Origin: Selaginella moellendorffii
Taxonomy: Eukaryota; Streptophyta; Lycopodiopsida; Selaginellales; Selaginellaceae
Length of the DNA stretch: 24,626 bases
Direction: 5' to 3'
NCBI RefSeq assembly: GCF_000143415.4
Contig: NW_003314271.1
Span: 1,172,191 to 1,196,816, forward strand
Part shown: positions 1 through 8,930 of the stretch, piece by piece
How the letters are laid out: each line of letters starts with the position of its first letter
Numbering within the stretch: the stretch's first letter is position 1
Translations under genes and position numbers: made by a program
Notes under the pieces: model-generated
Seen by the model: the letters and a program-made list of their open reading frames with translations, nothing else
Database searches by the model: none
Told to the model about the DNA's origin: nothing

Positions 1-412
1 ACTCGTCTGGACACAAAGTCACCGCGCTAGTCACCATGCCCCAGATATGTCTAGCCCCTGGACAAAAAACATATAATTTCACGTCATTTTCAAATACTTG
101 AAAATTTGTACCTAGTCCCATTTTACTGAATAAATCCCACTTTAACGAAATAGAGCTTAGCAACAAACAGCAGCAAAAATCTGTAAGTCCCAAGCTACCT
201 TTGGATCAACGCCACCTGAGCAAATATCAACAGTTGAACTTGAGTTAACTTCATCACCAATATCCACCATTGATGTGCAATCAAGCCAAATCAAACCACA
301 TCAATTCCATCAACAAATCTCTACCGTTCATCACCAGCAATCGAGTGCCGCAAGATCAGCAAACCAACAGGTTTCAAGAATCTTAACGGGGTGAGCACTT
401 TGATCACAGAAA
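1..412 (+). other. Upstream/leader region without gene
   Basis: No open reading frame or tRNA-iMet-type primer-binding site is visible. The stretch is A/C-rich and leads into the gag-like reading frame at 413. It probably holds leader sequence of the retroelement whose 5' LTR lies off the window. Confidence 0.4.
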
Positions 413-1550
413 ATGAAGAGAAAGATGCCAGCTCATCCATCCTGGCGCCTCAGATACGTCATACACCAGATTCCTAGGCTTCCCAGCAACGACACAACCA
501 CCTGGCTCAAGGACCATGGATTCGAGCTCCTCCACAAGGCCTTTTCAACACACCCTGATAAAAAACTAGCGAGGAAGCTGGCTGCCTCCTTCAACCCCAA
601 GAACAGCACCATAACCGACGGCACCAACGAGATCACCCTCAGCCCAGCAAGAATCGCCTCTGTTTTCAAAATCTCCAACAAGGGACTGCTCAAATTCTCA
701 GGAGAAGTACCACAGCAAATCATCAAGGCCAATCGAGAAGTTACCGGTGAGCTCACACGGGAGGACATTGAGGAGCAGCATATGGATCGCCTCAAAGCCC
801 TCCTCCTCTACTACAAACTTCACCCAACAGATCGCACCATCGGCAAGCGCACAGCAGAAGTCTACAGAGCTCTACTTGACGGCAAACTTGTGAACGTGGC
901 TCATCATCTCCACGAGCTCCTTCTCAAAGCTTCTCGACTGTGCCATCCTCGCCACACTCAACAGGAAGACCATGCAGACAGTAATATTCCCACTACTGAT
1001 CGCTCTACACCAAGCTCTTCCCAACAAGCAACCATGGACAACCCAAACAAACTCCACAGAACAAAGTGACAGCTCCGAAGAACACTCAGAATCAGAAGGA
1101 GCAACTCCCAGCAAGAAATCGAAGCCAGTATCTCAACAATCAGGCTCAACTCACTCCAACAACACCAGCTCCAGCAACAAACACTCCGACGATTCAACTC
1201 CACTTTGCCGCCACCTCACACGCAAAACACCAGCGAATCCAGCTCCAAAACCGCTGATCTGAGAGCACCTCATCATCAGCGACAATGAAGACAACTCACA
1301 GCAGCTTCCACACTCAACCCAGAACCCACATCCACTCGAATCAACCCCAAAACCAACAACTTCTCACAAACACATCAACATCGCCAAAGGAAAACGTCAG
1401 CTGCTCGCCCAGATCTTAGTTTCTCTACCAGCTGAGAACAACATTCTCACCACCCCGACCTCCTCGACACGTTCCACAAAGGAAAACATCGACTACCTTT
1501 GCCAATCACTTAAAGAACACGCAACCATCCTCCTCCAGCAAATACCATGA
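413..1550 (+). pseudogene. Broken gag-like / plant transposon-protein ORF, N-terminal part
   Basis: The frame opens with ATG at 413 and runs 218 codons to TGA at 1067-1069. A second frame, open from 972, carries an acidic, serine-rich linker (around SDSSEEHSESEG) that looks like the genuine continuation, so one frameshift is likely between about 1000 and 1066. That frame continues to 1548-1550, broken only by TGA at 1260-1262. The first 180 residues are compact and basic, with Trp and Leu/Ile-rich helices and a segment on binding or head formation resembling, by eye, the poorly characterised 'plant transposon protein' or retrotransposon gag-like families. No zinc knuckle is present. No family could be assigned firmly. 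An ordinary host gene is less likely given the context and the breaks. Confidence 0.5.
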
Positions 1551-1605
1551 CCAGCATTAACAAAAATTCCGCCCCTTCAACAAATTCCAAGCAGAAAATT
1601 TCCCA

Positions 1606-2409
1606 ATGGATAAATTAATTTCAGCACCACAACTGGGCCGTTCATCCACCATCAAACTGAAAAGCTCATCTCCAACCACCTCAAAGAATCCAGCCCGACC
1701 ACGTCACCCACATCCAACGAAGCAGATTCAGCCTCCAGCAACTTCAACTCCCGGGACCAAGAACACAGCGAACCCTAGCAAGAAACACCAGGATCACGGA
1801 GCAGGATCAGGAGCAGCAGCCATGCCTCAGCCACAGAGTCAGGTACACCGTGACTACAATGAGATCAGGAAGGAGTACAAAGATAAACTTCGCAACCCAA
1901 GCTATTGCACCTGCAAGTTGTTTGAAGCCCTCGATTAACGCATGCACCGCAAGCAAGCAAACCACTTCCCAACACCAGCCGACATCGCACAGCATCTTCT
2001 CAAGCAAGACTCCTTCATATACACCCGGGGAGCGATCAAGAAGGAGTTCTATGAGCCTTTAAACCACCGGCTAGATACTCAGCTTGAAGAGATGAAGCAG
2101 ATCCGCACTGACCTCTGGGACATCAAGAAGATCGTCTCCAAGCAGCCATCAACCCCATCAACAGCTCACGAATTCACCTACAAATTCAAATACGAAGAGC
2201 TCAACACCCACTACCGGAAGCTCGAGGATGATCATACTGCCCTCCTGGCTGAGGTAGCCAACCTCCAGGAAGATGGGACAGATCCACCAGACAGTGTCCC
2301 TAACCATGAGCTTACACTCCCGCAGCAAAAACGTCGCCTCTATCAACTTGAGCAGCAGCAACAACAAGCGATGGAGACTGACTATGTTCGCACCAAGGAC
2401 GGTGTCTAG
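1606..2409 (+). pseudogene. Gag-like ORF, C-terminal part with coiled coil and one in-frame stop
   Basis: Two stretches, 1606-1938 and 1942-2409, are in the same frame and separated only by TAA at 1936-1938, one C-to-T step from a Gln codon. The first third is Pro/Ser/Thr-rich and low complexity. The second part is helical and charged (EEMKQIRTDLWDIKKIV, then YEELNTHYRKLEDDHTALLA), which looks like a coiled coil, and it ends with a Gln run before TAG at 2407-2409. It follows the 413-1550 region on the same strand and may be the same original protein after a frame change near 1550-1606. No catalytic motif is present and the function is unknown. A structural (capsid or assembly) role is inference from the position just before a polypurine tract. 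Confidence 0.5.
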
Positions 2410-2550
2410 TTTTGTCAGGGGAGCAGACTGTATCAACCAAAAACCCAGGCTTAGGGGACTCCGACCTTGAACCCAGGGCTGCATCAGAGCCATAGATTAA
2501 ATCATGCATAGCATATAGTATATGCTAGTAGTTAGAACCACTAGCCTTTC

Positions 2551-2560
2551 AAAGGGGGGA
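2551..2560 (+). promoter_or_regulatory. Candidate polypurine tract
   Basis: AAAGGGGGGA, the only strong purine run downstream of the gag-like frame. It is followed by a TG dinucleotide at 2569 that could begin a 3' LTR. In LTR retrotransposons this tract primes plus-strand DNA synthesis. Confidence 0.5.
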
Positions 2561-2568
2561 ATCCAAAT

Positions 2569-2725
2569 TGTGGATCCCTATCTCCATTCCATCATTTTTC
2601 TTATCAATACACAACATTTTCTTACTCGTGCTTCTTCTCAGCCCTTGGAGATCAGGCCCTTTTCTCTTTTGTTTTCTTACTAACAATAGATTTCCAGTGA
2701 AGAGGAGTTTTCACACCTCTTCACC
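2569..2725 (+). repeat. Candidate short 3' LTR with terminal hairpin
   Basis: Starts TGTGG after the polypurine tract. The right edge is where Gypsy RNase H homology begins. A perfect 9-bp inverted repeat, GTGAAGAGG (2697-2705) and CCTCTTCAC (2716-2724) around a 10-nt loop, lies at the right end. No second copy of this LTR is in the window, so the boundaries are approximate. Confidence 0.35.
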
Positions 2726-2740
2726 CTCTTAGGTCAGGCT

Positions 2741-4277
2741 GTGACAAGAAATGTTTCGTTGCCACATTATCCATATAAACTTTGAAATGCCTCCCAAGGT
2801 AATGTTGCCACTCCTTGAGTGCCTTGACCACCACAAATAATTACTTCTCGTGGGTAGGCCACCTTTGTTGAGCCTTGTCCAACTTCTTCGTGAAGAATGC
2901 CACTAGATGGTTATCTTGCTTCAAAACTACACTCAACACAAAGTCTGGAGCGTTCGTTTCTACTTCAAAGTCCTTACTAAAGTCTGGTAGCACCAACATA
3001 GGAGTCTTCCTCAACTTCTCTTTGAGGTGGATAAATATCGCCTCACATTCCACTATCTATACCATCTTTGCTTTTCCCATTTGGTCCATTAAAAGCAAAG
3101 TTATTCTCAAATAGTGTTTAATAAACTTTCGGTAGTAGTTGCATAACCCTAAGAATACCCTTAATTCATGTATATTAGATGGTCGTTCCCATTCTTGGAT
3201 CACTTGGATCTTCTCAGGGTCCACCTTGAGCCCATCCTTGCCCACCACATGCCCAAGAAACTTTACCTCTTATTGAGCAAAGTCATATTTGCTCTCTTTA
3301 ACATGCAGTTGGTGTTCCCTTAGTTTTTCAAACACCTTTGTCAAGTGTTTGGCATGCTCCTCTAGTGTCTCGCTATAGATCAGGATGTCATCAATATAGA
3401 CGACTGCGAAGTGATCTAAATAGGGTATAAAAATGTGGTTCATCAACACTGAAAACATTGCCAGCGCATTACACAGCCCAAAGGGCATCACCAGAAACTC
3501 AAAGCTCCCATACTTTGCTCGATAGATTGTCTTCTTGACATCTTCCTCTGCTATCCTGATCTGGTAATATCCTGACCTTAGATCCATCCTCGAGAAGTAT
3601 TTTGCCTTTCCTAACCTATTGAACAAGTCCTCAATCCTTGGCAAAAGGTACTTGTTCTTTTTTATATACTTATTGAGCAATTGGTAGTCTATGAATATGT
3701 GTATAGATCCATTTTTCTTTTTCACAAATAACACTAGTGCCTCATATGGCGACTTGCTCAACCTAATATATCCTTTATCCAATAACTCTTCTAATTGGCA
3801 TTTGAGCTCCTCGAGTACCTTTTTGTTCAAACGATAGGGGGGACAAACCACTGCCTTAACACCCTCGACCAGCTTAATTTTATATTTTATCAATCGTGTA
3901 GGGGGTAACCCCACAGGTAGCTCCTCCGACATAGTATCTTGGAATTGGTCCAACACCCGCTGGATCACTAAATGTACTTCTTTCGTTTCCATTTTTTTGT
4001 CACTCCTCATTGAGAATAAGCACAAAAATGCTGCCTTGATTCTTTTAGTGAGTTGTCCTCTTGTGGATACCAAGTTTAAACAAGAGTCTTTGGCCTTACA
4101 TTGCTCTACCTTTAGATCTTGGGCCTCCACCCTGGATTTTTCTCCCCGGACATTTGCCAATACCACAAGGTTCTTGTTTTGTCCATCCAGGGCTATTACG
4201 AACCGATTGAACCAATCCATCCCAAAGATTACGTCAAATCCTGCCATGTCCAACACAGTGAAATCTATATCTACTTT
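2741..4277 (-). pseudogene. pol: Gypsy reverse transcriptase and partial RNase H (G1 pol)
   Basis: The longest open stretch (4256-3270, 328 codons) begins with the end of the protease domain (DVIFGMDW) and contains the RT fold: CPPYR near residue 138, RMDLRSGYYQIRI with the first catalytic Asp near 225, MPFGL near 257 and YIDD at 287-290, followed by LRE and FAQ. After TAA (3270-3272, Gln expected) the same frame continues through FLGHVVG and FLGLCNYYRKF (thumb/connection), TAG (3057-3059), then RNase H-like LVLPDFSKDFEVETNAPDF, TAA (2841-2843), and YMDN at the end. The RT would copy element RNA into DNA and RNase H would remove the RNA. The catalytic Asp residues are intact, but three stops make it non-functional. 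Homology ends near 2735 at the nested insertion. Confidence 0.95.
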
Positions 4278-4280
4278 CTA

Positions 4281-4709
4281 TGTCCCTACTTTGACTTTAG
4301 CTTGTCGAAGTATCTCATCAATGCTTTGGTTACTTTGAACAAACTCTATAGTCTTTTGTTCGCCTAGCTGTTGCACCATTAGTCTGGCTTGCCAGACTAT
4401 ATTTGCAACCACAAAATTATCCGAAGGACTCGTGTCAATAAGAATCTTAACAAAGCTACCTCTAAGCTTCCCTCGGAGTGCTAGTAGATGTTGCAAACGA
4501 CTCTCTACCAAAGTTGCTTGTGTAATGAATAACTTTGAGCTAAGGACTAGATCAATTTGGATTTCACCCAATTTAATGGTCATATTGGCTTTGGCCTTCT
4601 TTGGGTAGGGACATTCCCTCAAAAAGTGTCCTGCTTTGCCACAGTTGAAGTATATGTTGTTTTTCATGCTACTAGCAAATTTGACATTTTTATCCGTGGT
4701 TTTATCCCT
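4281..4709 (-). pseudogene. G1 CCHC knuckle and aspartic protease region
   Basis: In the gag-pol frame, 4667-4278 encodes YFNCGKAGHFLREC (4652-4611), a retroviral-type zinc knuckle C-x2-C-x4-H-x4-C whose first Cys is Tyr here. About 60 residues later comes LIDTSPSDNFV (near 4436), the position of the protease LIDTG/SxxNF active-site motif; the Gly after D-T is Ser, so the active site is damaged. The domain then runs to a TAG at 4278-4280 and resumes as the protease end in the RT frame. The knuckle normally packages element RNA, and the protease processes gag-pol. Confidence 0.85.
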
Positions 4710-5709
4710 TTACGCTTGACTCCCCCATATACTTGCTTGCTGGCCACCGGATCTGCCTTTCCGGAACCTTAAGGACTCATTCTTAGAGAAACTCTTCTTG
4801 AATTTCCCTTTGCCATATGTCCTCTTTGGTTTGGCCCTTTTGCTAAATGTGGACCTTAACCCCGTTGTGTTACCCTTTTGCAAGTTATCATCAAAATGCA
4901 CCTTGATAGCTGCATCCAATGCTTCCTTGTAGTTGGTCGAGTTCCAACGCATCACCTCACTTCAAGCCCAAGTCTGCAAGCTTGATATGAAGGCATGGAA
5001 TGCATCTATACCGCATATGTCTGTGATAAGGATCCTCTTTGCCATGAATGCATTCACATACTCTTGAATAGTTTCTGCTTGCTTCATCCTGCTCTGCTCA
5101 TCACTTAGGTGTAAAGTAGCATTCGGTGGAACATAGGTTGCACAGATCCTCACCTTCATCATTTCCCAAGTAGCAACCGGTCCTTCATTGGCCTTTGTTA
5201 TTTTTCACCAAGACTTAGCATTATCTACTAAGTATGGTTTTGCACATGGGACTTTCTTCGAACTCGATAACCACAACATTCGGAAGTAATCTTCCATATT
5301 GTAAAACCAATCCTCCACCACCTTATAGTCGTTCACTCCCTTGAAAACTAGTGGGGGGTTTGGTTTATACTTGGGAACTGCTTCGGGGACTGATTCCACT
5401 TTGGTTTGTTTGAATTTATTTAGTTCTGCCTCGGTCCCACTAAAGGGACCACGCCTTCTGCACTGCCAACCTCTGCAGTCTTTGGATTTTTCTTTCGCTT
5501 TTTGTCACACTTTAGCTTACATACGAGGGTCTCTAACAAGGCATTGGTCTATGTCAATTGTCCTTCTAGAATGTCCAATTAAGCCTTAGACGACCGAACC
5601 TCTCCACTAGACTTCTATTTGGAAGATTCCTCACTGGAGTCCTCCTCGTGCAAGGATTCTTCATCCATATGTTTTTGTTCGACCAGAGGCTCCAGATCCG
5701 GAGGAAGTT
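4710..5709 (-). pseudogene. gag: G1 gag (capsid region), interrupted and frame-broken
   Basis: The gag core reads PPLVFKGVNDYKVVEDWFYNMEDYF (around 5350-5270), a Retrotrans_gag signature. It continues past TGA at 5205-5207 (a Trp codon expected in a W-W pair) into a helical capsid segment ending FHAFISSLQTWA, then TGA at 4962-4964 and a Lys/Arg-rich nucleocapsid stretch. Upstream (5709-5440) another frame carries an acidic segment (DEESLHEEDSSEESS) and a helix (LDILEGQL, TNALLETLV) with stops from Gln codons. One frameshift near 5440-5490 joins the two. The first 13 codons lie beyond the TRIM at 6419-6380. Gag would form the particle. Confidence 0.85.
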
Positions 5710-5714
5710 CCGTC

Positions 5715-5876
5715 TGTAGCGCACCCTATTTCTGTCCCCTTAAGCCAACTGGAAAAGGGGCAATTGCTTGATGAGAAAGCCCTTAGTGGCTATTTTATCC
5801 CTATTTATCCCCCAAGGTTCTAAGGATCCACGGTGATAGTATATCCAAATTTCATCCTATGATCACATGCGCTATA
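5715..5876 (-). repeat. TRIM 1 3' LTR
   Basis: 162 bp, about 85-90% identical by eye to the partner LTR at 6218-6379. Begins TGTAGCGCA on the plus strand and ends GCGCTATA. Confidence 0.92.
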
Positions 5877-5890
5877 CTCACCCCCCTTTC
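5877..5890 (-). promoter_or_regulatory. TRIM 1 polypurine tract
   Basis: Minus-strand GAAAGGGGGGTGAG immediately before the 3' LTR. TRIM 2 has AAAGGGGAGTGAG at the same place. Confidence 0.88.
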
Positions 5891-6203
5891 AGAGATGTCA
5901 ATGTCCTCATTGACTATTGACTAATAACCCCGACTGAGTCAAGGGGAACCAACACCTCCATTTCCGCACTCAATCTACCAATTGTGTAGACTAGCTATTC
6001 CATGTGAGACAACTAATCATCCACCTATACCGCAGTCCTATGGTGGATACTTTTGTCTGTAGATACTCCACACAAGAGGAAGGACGTACGCATGGATACC
6101 CAATGCGTATGATTTCAAATTTAAGGGTAGGAATATATCTTGCTCAAGGGTATATTATATTTGAAGTAACCACTAATCAATGGGAATCGAACCCATGCCA
6201 TTT

Positions 6204-6215
6204 GCTCTGATACCA
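6204..6215 (-). promoter_or_regulatory. TRIM 1 primer-binding site (tRNA-iMet type)
   Basis: Minus-strand TGGTATCAGAGC, a perfect match to the plant initiator tRNA-Met PBS, two nucleotides inside the 5' LTR. Downstream at 6196-6180 is a T-arm-like hairpin, ATGGG/CCCAT with loop TTCGATT. Confidence 0.95.
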
Positions 6216-6217
6216 AC

Positions 6218-6379
6218 TGTAGTGCACCTTTTCTCTCTCCCTTTAAGCCAACTGGAAAATGGGCAATTGCTTGATGAAAGAGCCCTTAGTGGCAATTTTA
6301 TCTCTATTTATCCCCCAAGGTTTTAAGGATCCACGGTGATAATATATTCAAATCTCATCCCATGATCACATGCACTACA
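6218..6379 (-). repeat. TRIM 1 5' LTR
   Basis: 162 bp, partner of 5715-5876. Its minus strand contains an AT-rich GATAAATAGAGATAAA stretch that could serve as a TATA region. Confidence 0.92.
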
Positions 6380-6419
6380 CCATCTCTGCTTTGATTCTTT
6401 TACGCCTTGCCTTTGCCAT
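6380..6419 (-). pseudogene. gag: First codons of G1 gag, separated by TRIM insertion
   Basis: ATG at 6419-6417 starts a short basic peptide (Lys/Arg-rich) that is interrupted after 13 codons plus one base by the TRIM. The reading frame is recovered exactly on the far side at 5709 when the element and one copy of its 5-bp duplication are ignored. The ATG lies 44 nt after the PBS, a usual gag leader length. Confidence 0.75.
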
Positions 6420-6462
6420 CTCCCAACAATTCACCTCTATCCTTTTCTAGAACTAAGGAAAA

Positions 6463-6476
6463 GGCTCCAATACTAA
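6463..6476 (-). promoter_or_regulatory. G1 primer-binding site
   Basis: Minus-strand TTAGTATTGGAGCC, a decayed version of the TGGTATCAGAGCC site, two nucleotides past the LTR end (CTTACA). The matching sites in D1 and D2 are less decayed and have the same 2-nt spacer and the same CCTTAGT motif downstream. Confidence 0.8.
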
Positions 6477-7156
6477 ATTGTAAGCCATAAAATTTTAGCT
6501 TTCAATTTGCCAGTTTACCTCATCTATCTGACCAACACTACTTTGGCCTTAGTTAAGTTCCTTTACCAAGGTTCCTGCCTATTACACCAACTCTTACTTA
6601 GTCCTACTTAGTTTCAGCTACTCACTGCACGAGCAATGAAGCGTTAACCAACCATCCATAGATTCCCAAATCTCTCCCAATCCCCCTCTAGACTTATGGT
6701 TCAATTACACTCCCCGCAGGCACAAGTAGCCAAGCCTCCAGGTTTTTAACATCCCTTGATACAACAAGACTTGATCATAAGACCCTCTAAATCCCAAGCC
6801 TTGGGTGTAACATTCACTCTGGGGCACCAGGGGGAAACACTATGGCCTACCGGCCCAGTATGGGTACCTCTAGTCCCCCACTTCCATCCCGAAGGGAAGG
6901 CCCAAGCCCCTAGGAAGGGGCAAAGACCAATGAGCCATAAGGTACTCAAGTGGGGCACCACTCCACATAAGCCGGGAGCACCGTAGTCGGTTTACCTTTC
7001 GAGAGTGGGAGTTGCTTTTGAGCACTTCCTTGGGTGGCCCCTCTGGCACCACCCGAGTCTATGCTCACTCCCACCCAAGGCCTCTAAGCACCAGTCTCAA
7101 CCTCAAGTCAGTTTGGAAGCACCACTGGAGAGTTCCTTCAAGACTAGTTCCTAAAC

Positions 7157-7183
7157 CTCACTATTCCTATCATACTTTTGGAA
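7157..7183 (-). promoter_or_regulatory. LTR core promoter motif (TATA-like), G1
   Basis: Minus-strand CCAAAAGTATGATAGGAATA. The same core recurs at 9483, 12364, 14921, 15637 and 19651 in LTR copies of two families. Its TATAATA form (9493, 14927) suggests a TATA box; this is inference. Confidence 0.5.
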
Positions 7184-7244
7184 CTCCCTGCAGCCCCCCC
7201 ACCCCCTTGGGAGACACGCTTTGGGCTTTCACCCCACGATCTGT

Positions 7245-7545
7245 ATTAGTATTCGGACTCGATCTTGGACTCGATCTCAGACTCGAGCTCGAACCCAACC
7301 TCAGACTCGGTCTCGAACTCGATCTCAGACTCAACCTCAGACCCGATCTCAGACTTGACCTCGGACTCGACCTCAGACTCAGTCTCAAACCCAATCTCGA
7401 ATCTCAGACTTGGTCTCAAACTCGATCTTGAACTCGGTCTCGAACTCGGTCTCGGAGTCAGTCTCAGACTCGATCCCGGACTTTGTCTCGAACTCAGTCT
7501 CAGAGTTAGTCTTGGAGTCGATCTTAGACTCGGTCCCATCCGATG
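7245..7545. repeat. Degenerate 6/12-bp tandem array in G1 LTR
   Basis: Plus-strand units of ACTCGR/TCTCAG type; minus-strand consensus GAGTCYGAGAYC. The same unit class occurs in the D1 and D2 LTRs at the same relative place, just upstream of the GGGTGAAAGCCC motif. The array is stop-free in several frames, which creates false reading frames. Confidence 0.9.
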
Positions 7546-7613
7546 AACTCTTTATCATTTCGGTCGTGCTTTTGGGGATAGCCTACAACACTTTAGGGAG
7601 TTGGTTCCTTACA

Positions 7614-8917
7614 CATTGGTGATGATTGATTATCATCTAGGATAGTTGATTATTCTTGTCAAAAAGTTTTGTTTGATTATTATTGATCTAGAATTATTTG
7701 CCATTCTCGAGATGGTGGATTCTTTTTCTGACAATGATTATGTATCTCTCTTTTGATGGGATGATTAATGATCTTTCATGATATTTAGTTATTCTTCTTG
7801 ATAGCTTATGGTTTTTCGCATTACCACATGTTCTTTGTGGTTTGCTCTGGATTGGTTTTTTGGGTTTGAGATATCGGTAGGATGTTGCTAATGCTTTCTT
7901 AAGCAACTTGAGTTCCTTAGTATTATTGACTAAGATCTATTTGGATTAACTAATGCAATAGTTGGTGTGAAAAAGTGTTTGTTTGCTTTGCAACATTCAT
8001 TCTGTTCTGTTGATTGTTGTTTGAGTTAGTTTTCATAGATTTGGATGTTATTTCCTTTGGGTGATACATTCACAAGTATTTTACTTCTTAGTCGATGATA
8101 CTTTGTGTTCTTTAAATTATCTTTAGTAAGTTGTTTGGCATACTATTTATAATCTTTGGTAATTAAGCTTTATCATTGAGTTTTCTCAATGATACACTTG
8201 TTATCAAATTTTGTTGGATGGTAAATCCTATATTTTCCAACTATAGTGATTTTGCTAGATCCTATACTCTAATACTCATTTATCAGATGATAACTTACTT
8301 GGAATACTTTTATGTTCTAAACTAAGCTTTATTCACTGATAATTAAGTCTTTAAGATATCATTGTCTATGACTTTGATATTGTCGATCTATTAATCTTTA
8401 AGTTTGGGCTAGTATAGGCAGACTGGCTTCGGCACTTTGTGTGCATGATGAAATCTCTAGTCATGGGGTAACTACTGTCAACTGGTCATATCACCCGCCT
8501 CTTTGTCGATGTTCCTTATTCTGTTAAAAGGGTGTGACCATGTAAACAATTCTAACTGCCTATTTACAATAGTCTATCTAAACGTTACTGACGGGTTTGG
8601 TTTCTTTGCTCATGAGGGTTGGGGCCTTTGACTTCTCTCTCTATGTCTTTGCGGGTAGGGACATATTACACTTTTGTAAGCTAGGTGACACCCAGAGCAG
8701 CAAGAGTGGCTAACTCCGTTGGTCATTTCCTTGCCAGCGACGGCTAGAAGGTGTTTGAGCTGGTAGCGCATCCGCGTCAGACAAAGAGGTTGCTTCCTAA
8801 CTGATTTAAGTTGTTGCATTTCTCACATAGTGTGATCACTGTGAACTTTTTCTAGAATTGTTTCCTTGGCAGTGCTCTAGACTAAAGTATGCATCGACGA
8901 GGACATCGATCTTCCCT
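7614..8917. other. T-rich region without recognisable gene
   Basis: Plus strand strongly T-rich (ATT/GTT/TTG words), especially 7620-8400. Stops are frequent in all frames and no Gypsy pol, chromodomain or tRNA motif was recognised. It lies just upstream of a polypurine tract and LTR start at 8918-8931, so it may be the decayed 3' untranslated part of a Gypsy element. Confidence 0.4.
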
Positions 8918-8930
8918 AAGGGGGGAAGAG
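8918..8930 (+). promoter_or_regulatory. Polypurine tract before an LTR
   Basis: AAGGGGGGAAGAG directly followed by TGTTGCGAATG. This is the usual junction between the internal region and the 3' LTR of a plant Gypsy element. Confidence 0.75.

Larger units (their letters stand above)
1..2725 (+). mobile_element. Right part of an unclassified LTR-type retroelement nested in G1
   Basis: A plus-strand unit with a gag-like broken coding region (413-2409), a polypurine tract (2551-2560) and a short AT-rich 3' end. Its right edge lies in the RNase H coding of the minus-strand Gypsy element: recognisable RNase H codons run from higher coordinates down to about 2735 and stop abruptly. The left edge is outside the window, so the rest of the Gypsy pol should lie beyond position 1. 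No protease, RT or integrase was found in this unit, so it may be non-autonomous. The plus strand is rich in C and A and poor in G from about 400 to 2000. The class is inferred only from order and the polypurine tract. Confidence 0.6.
5715..6379 (-). mobile_element. TRIM element 1, complete (665 bp)
   Basis: Two 162-bp LTRs flank a 341-bp non-coding interior. Each LTR starts TGTAGYGCA and ends in the inverse (TGCRCTAYA), so the termini are 9-bp near-perfect inverted repeats. On the minus strand the order is 5' LTR (6379-6218), 2-nt spacer, PBS TGGTATCAGAGC (6215-6204), interior, polypurine tract (5890-5877), 3' LTR (5876-5715). The flanks CCGTC (5710-5714) and CCATC (6380-6384) are a 5-bp target duplication with one CpG-type change. 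There is no coding capacity, so it depends on proteins of other elements. It inserted into G1 gag and is therefore younger than G1. Confidence 0.93.
2726..7613 (-). mobile_element. Ty3/Gypsy retrotransposon G1 (decayed, interrupted twice)
   Basis: Read on the minus strand: 5' LTR (7613-6479), 2-nt spacer, PBS (6476-6463), gag ATG at 6419, a TRIM insertion (6379-5715), gag, CCHC knuckle, protease, RT and RNase H up to about 2741, where the plus-strand element interrupts it. From 5399 down to 2741 the gag-pol frame is never shifted. It is broken only by seven stops, at 5205-5207, 4962-4964, 4710-4712, 4278-4280, 3270-3272, 3057-3059 and 2841-2843. Integrase and the 3' LTR are not in the window. 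The RT motifs are typical of plant chromovirus-type Gypsy elements, but the clade is not proven without integrase/chromodomain. Confidence 0.9.
6479..7613 (-). repeat. G1 5' LTR (about 1.13 kb)
   Basis: On the minus strand it starts near TGTAAGGAACC (7613; 7615 is an alternative) and ends GGCTTACA (6479). It holds a GAGTCNGAGANC-type array (7245-7545), the motif GGGTGAAAGCCCAAAG (7234-7219), a TATA-like core (7183-7157), and a roughly 650-bp R-U5 part. The R-U5 part is closely similar to 12364-13078 (plus strand) and recognisably similar to the D1/D2 LTRs. The start is an inference from similarity with the D LTR start (TGTGAGACAC). Confidence 0.82.

Noticed and set aside
433-1203. Minus-strand frames opposite the gag-like region
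   Set aside because: Shadows of the plus-strand coding caused by the C-rich, T-poor composition.
2726-2750. TGTGACA as the end of the plus-strand LTR
   Set aside because: Those bases read as RNase H codons of the minus-strand Gypsy element, so they belong to the target.
7012-7622. Overlapping frames of 60-139 codons with Leu/Arg or Ser/Asp repeats
   Set aside because: Repeat translation of the G1 LTR array; no conserved start or family.
8740-8810. tRNA-like words (GAGCTGGTAGCGCA, GTCAGAC)
   Set aside because: No acceptor stem, anticodon arm or T-loop could be assembled; probably chance.
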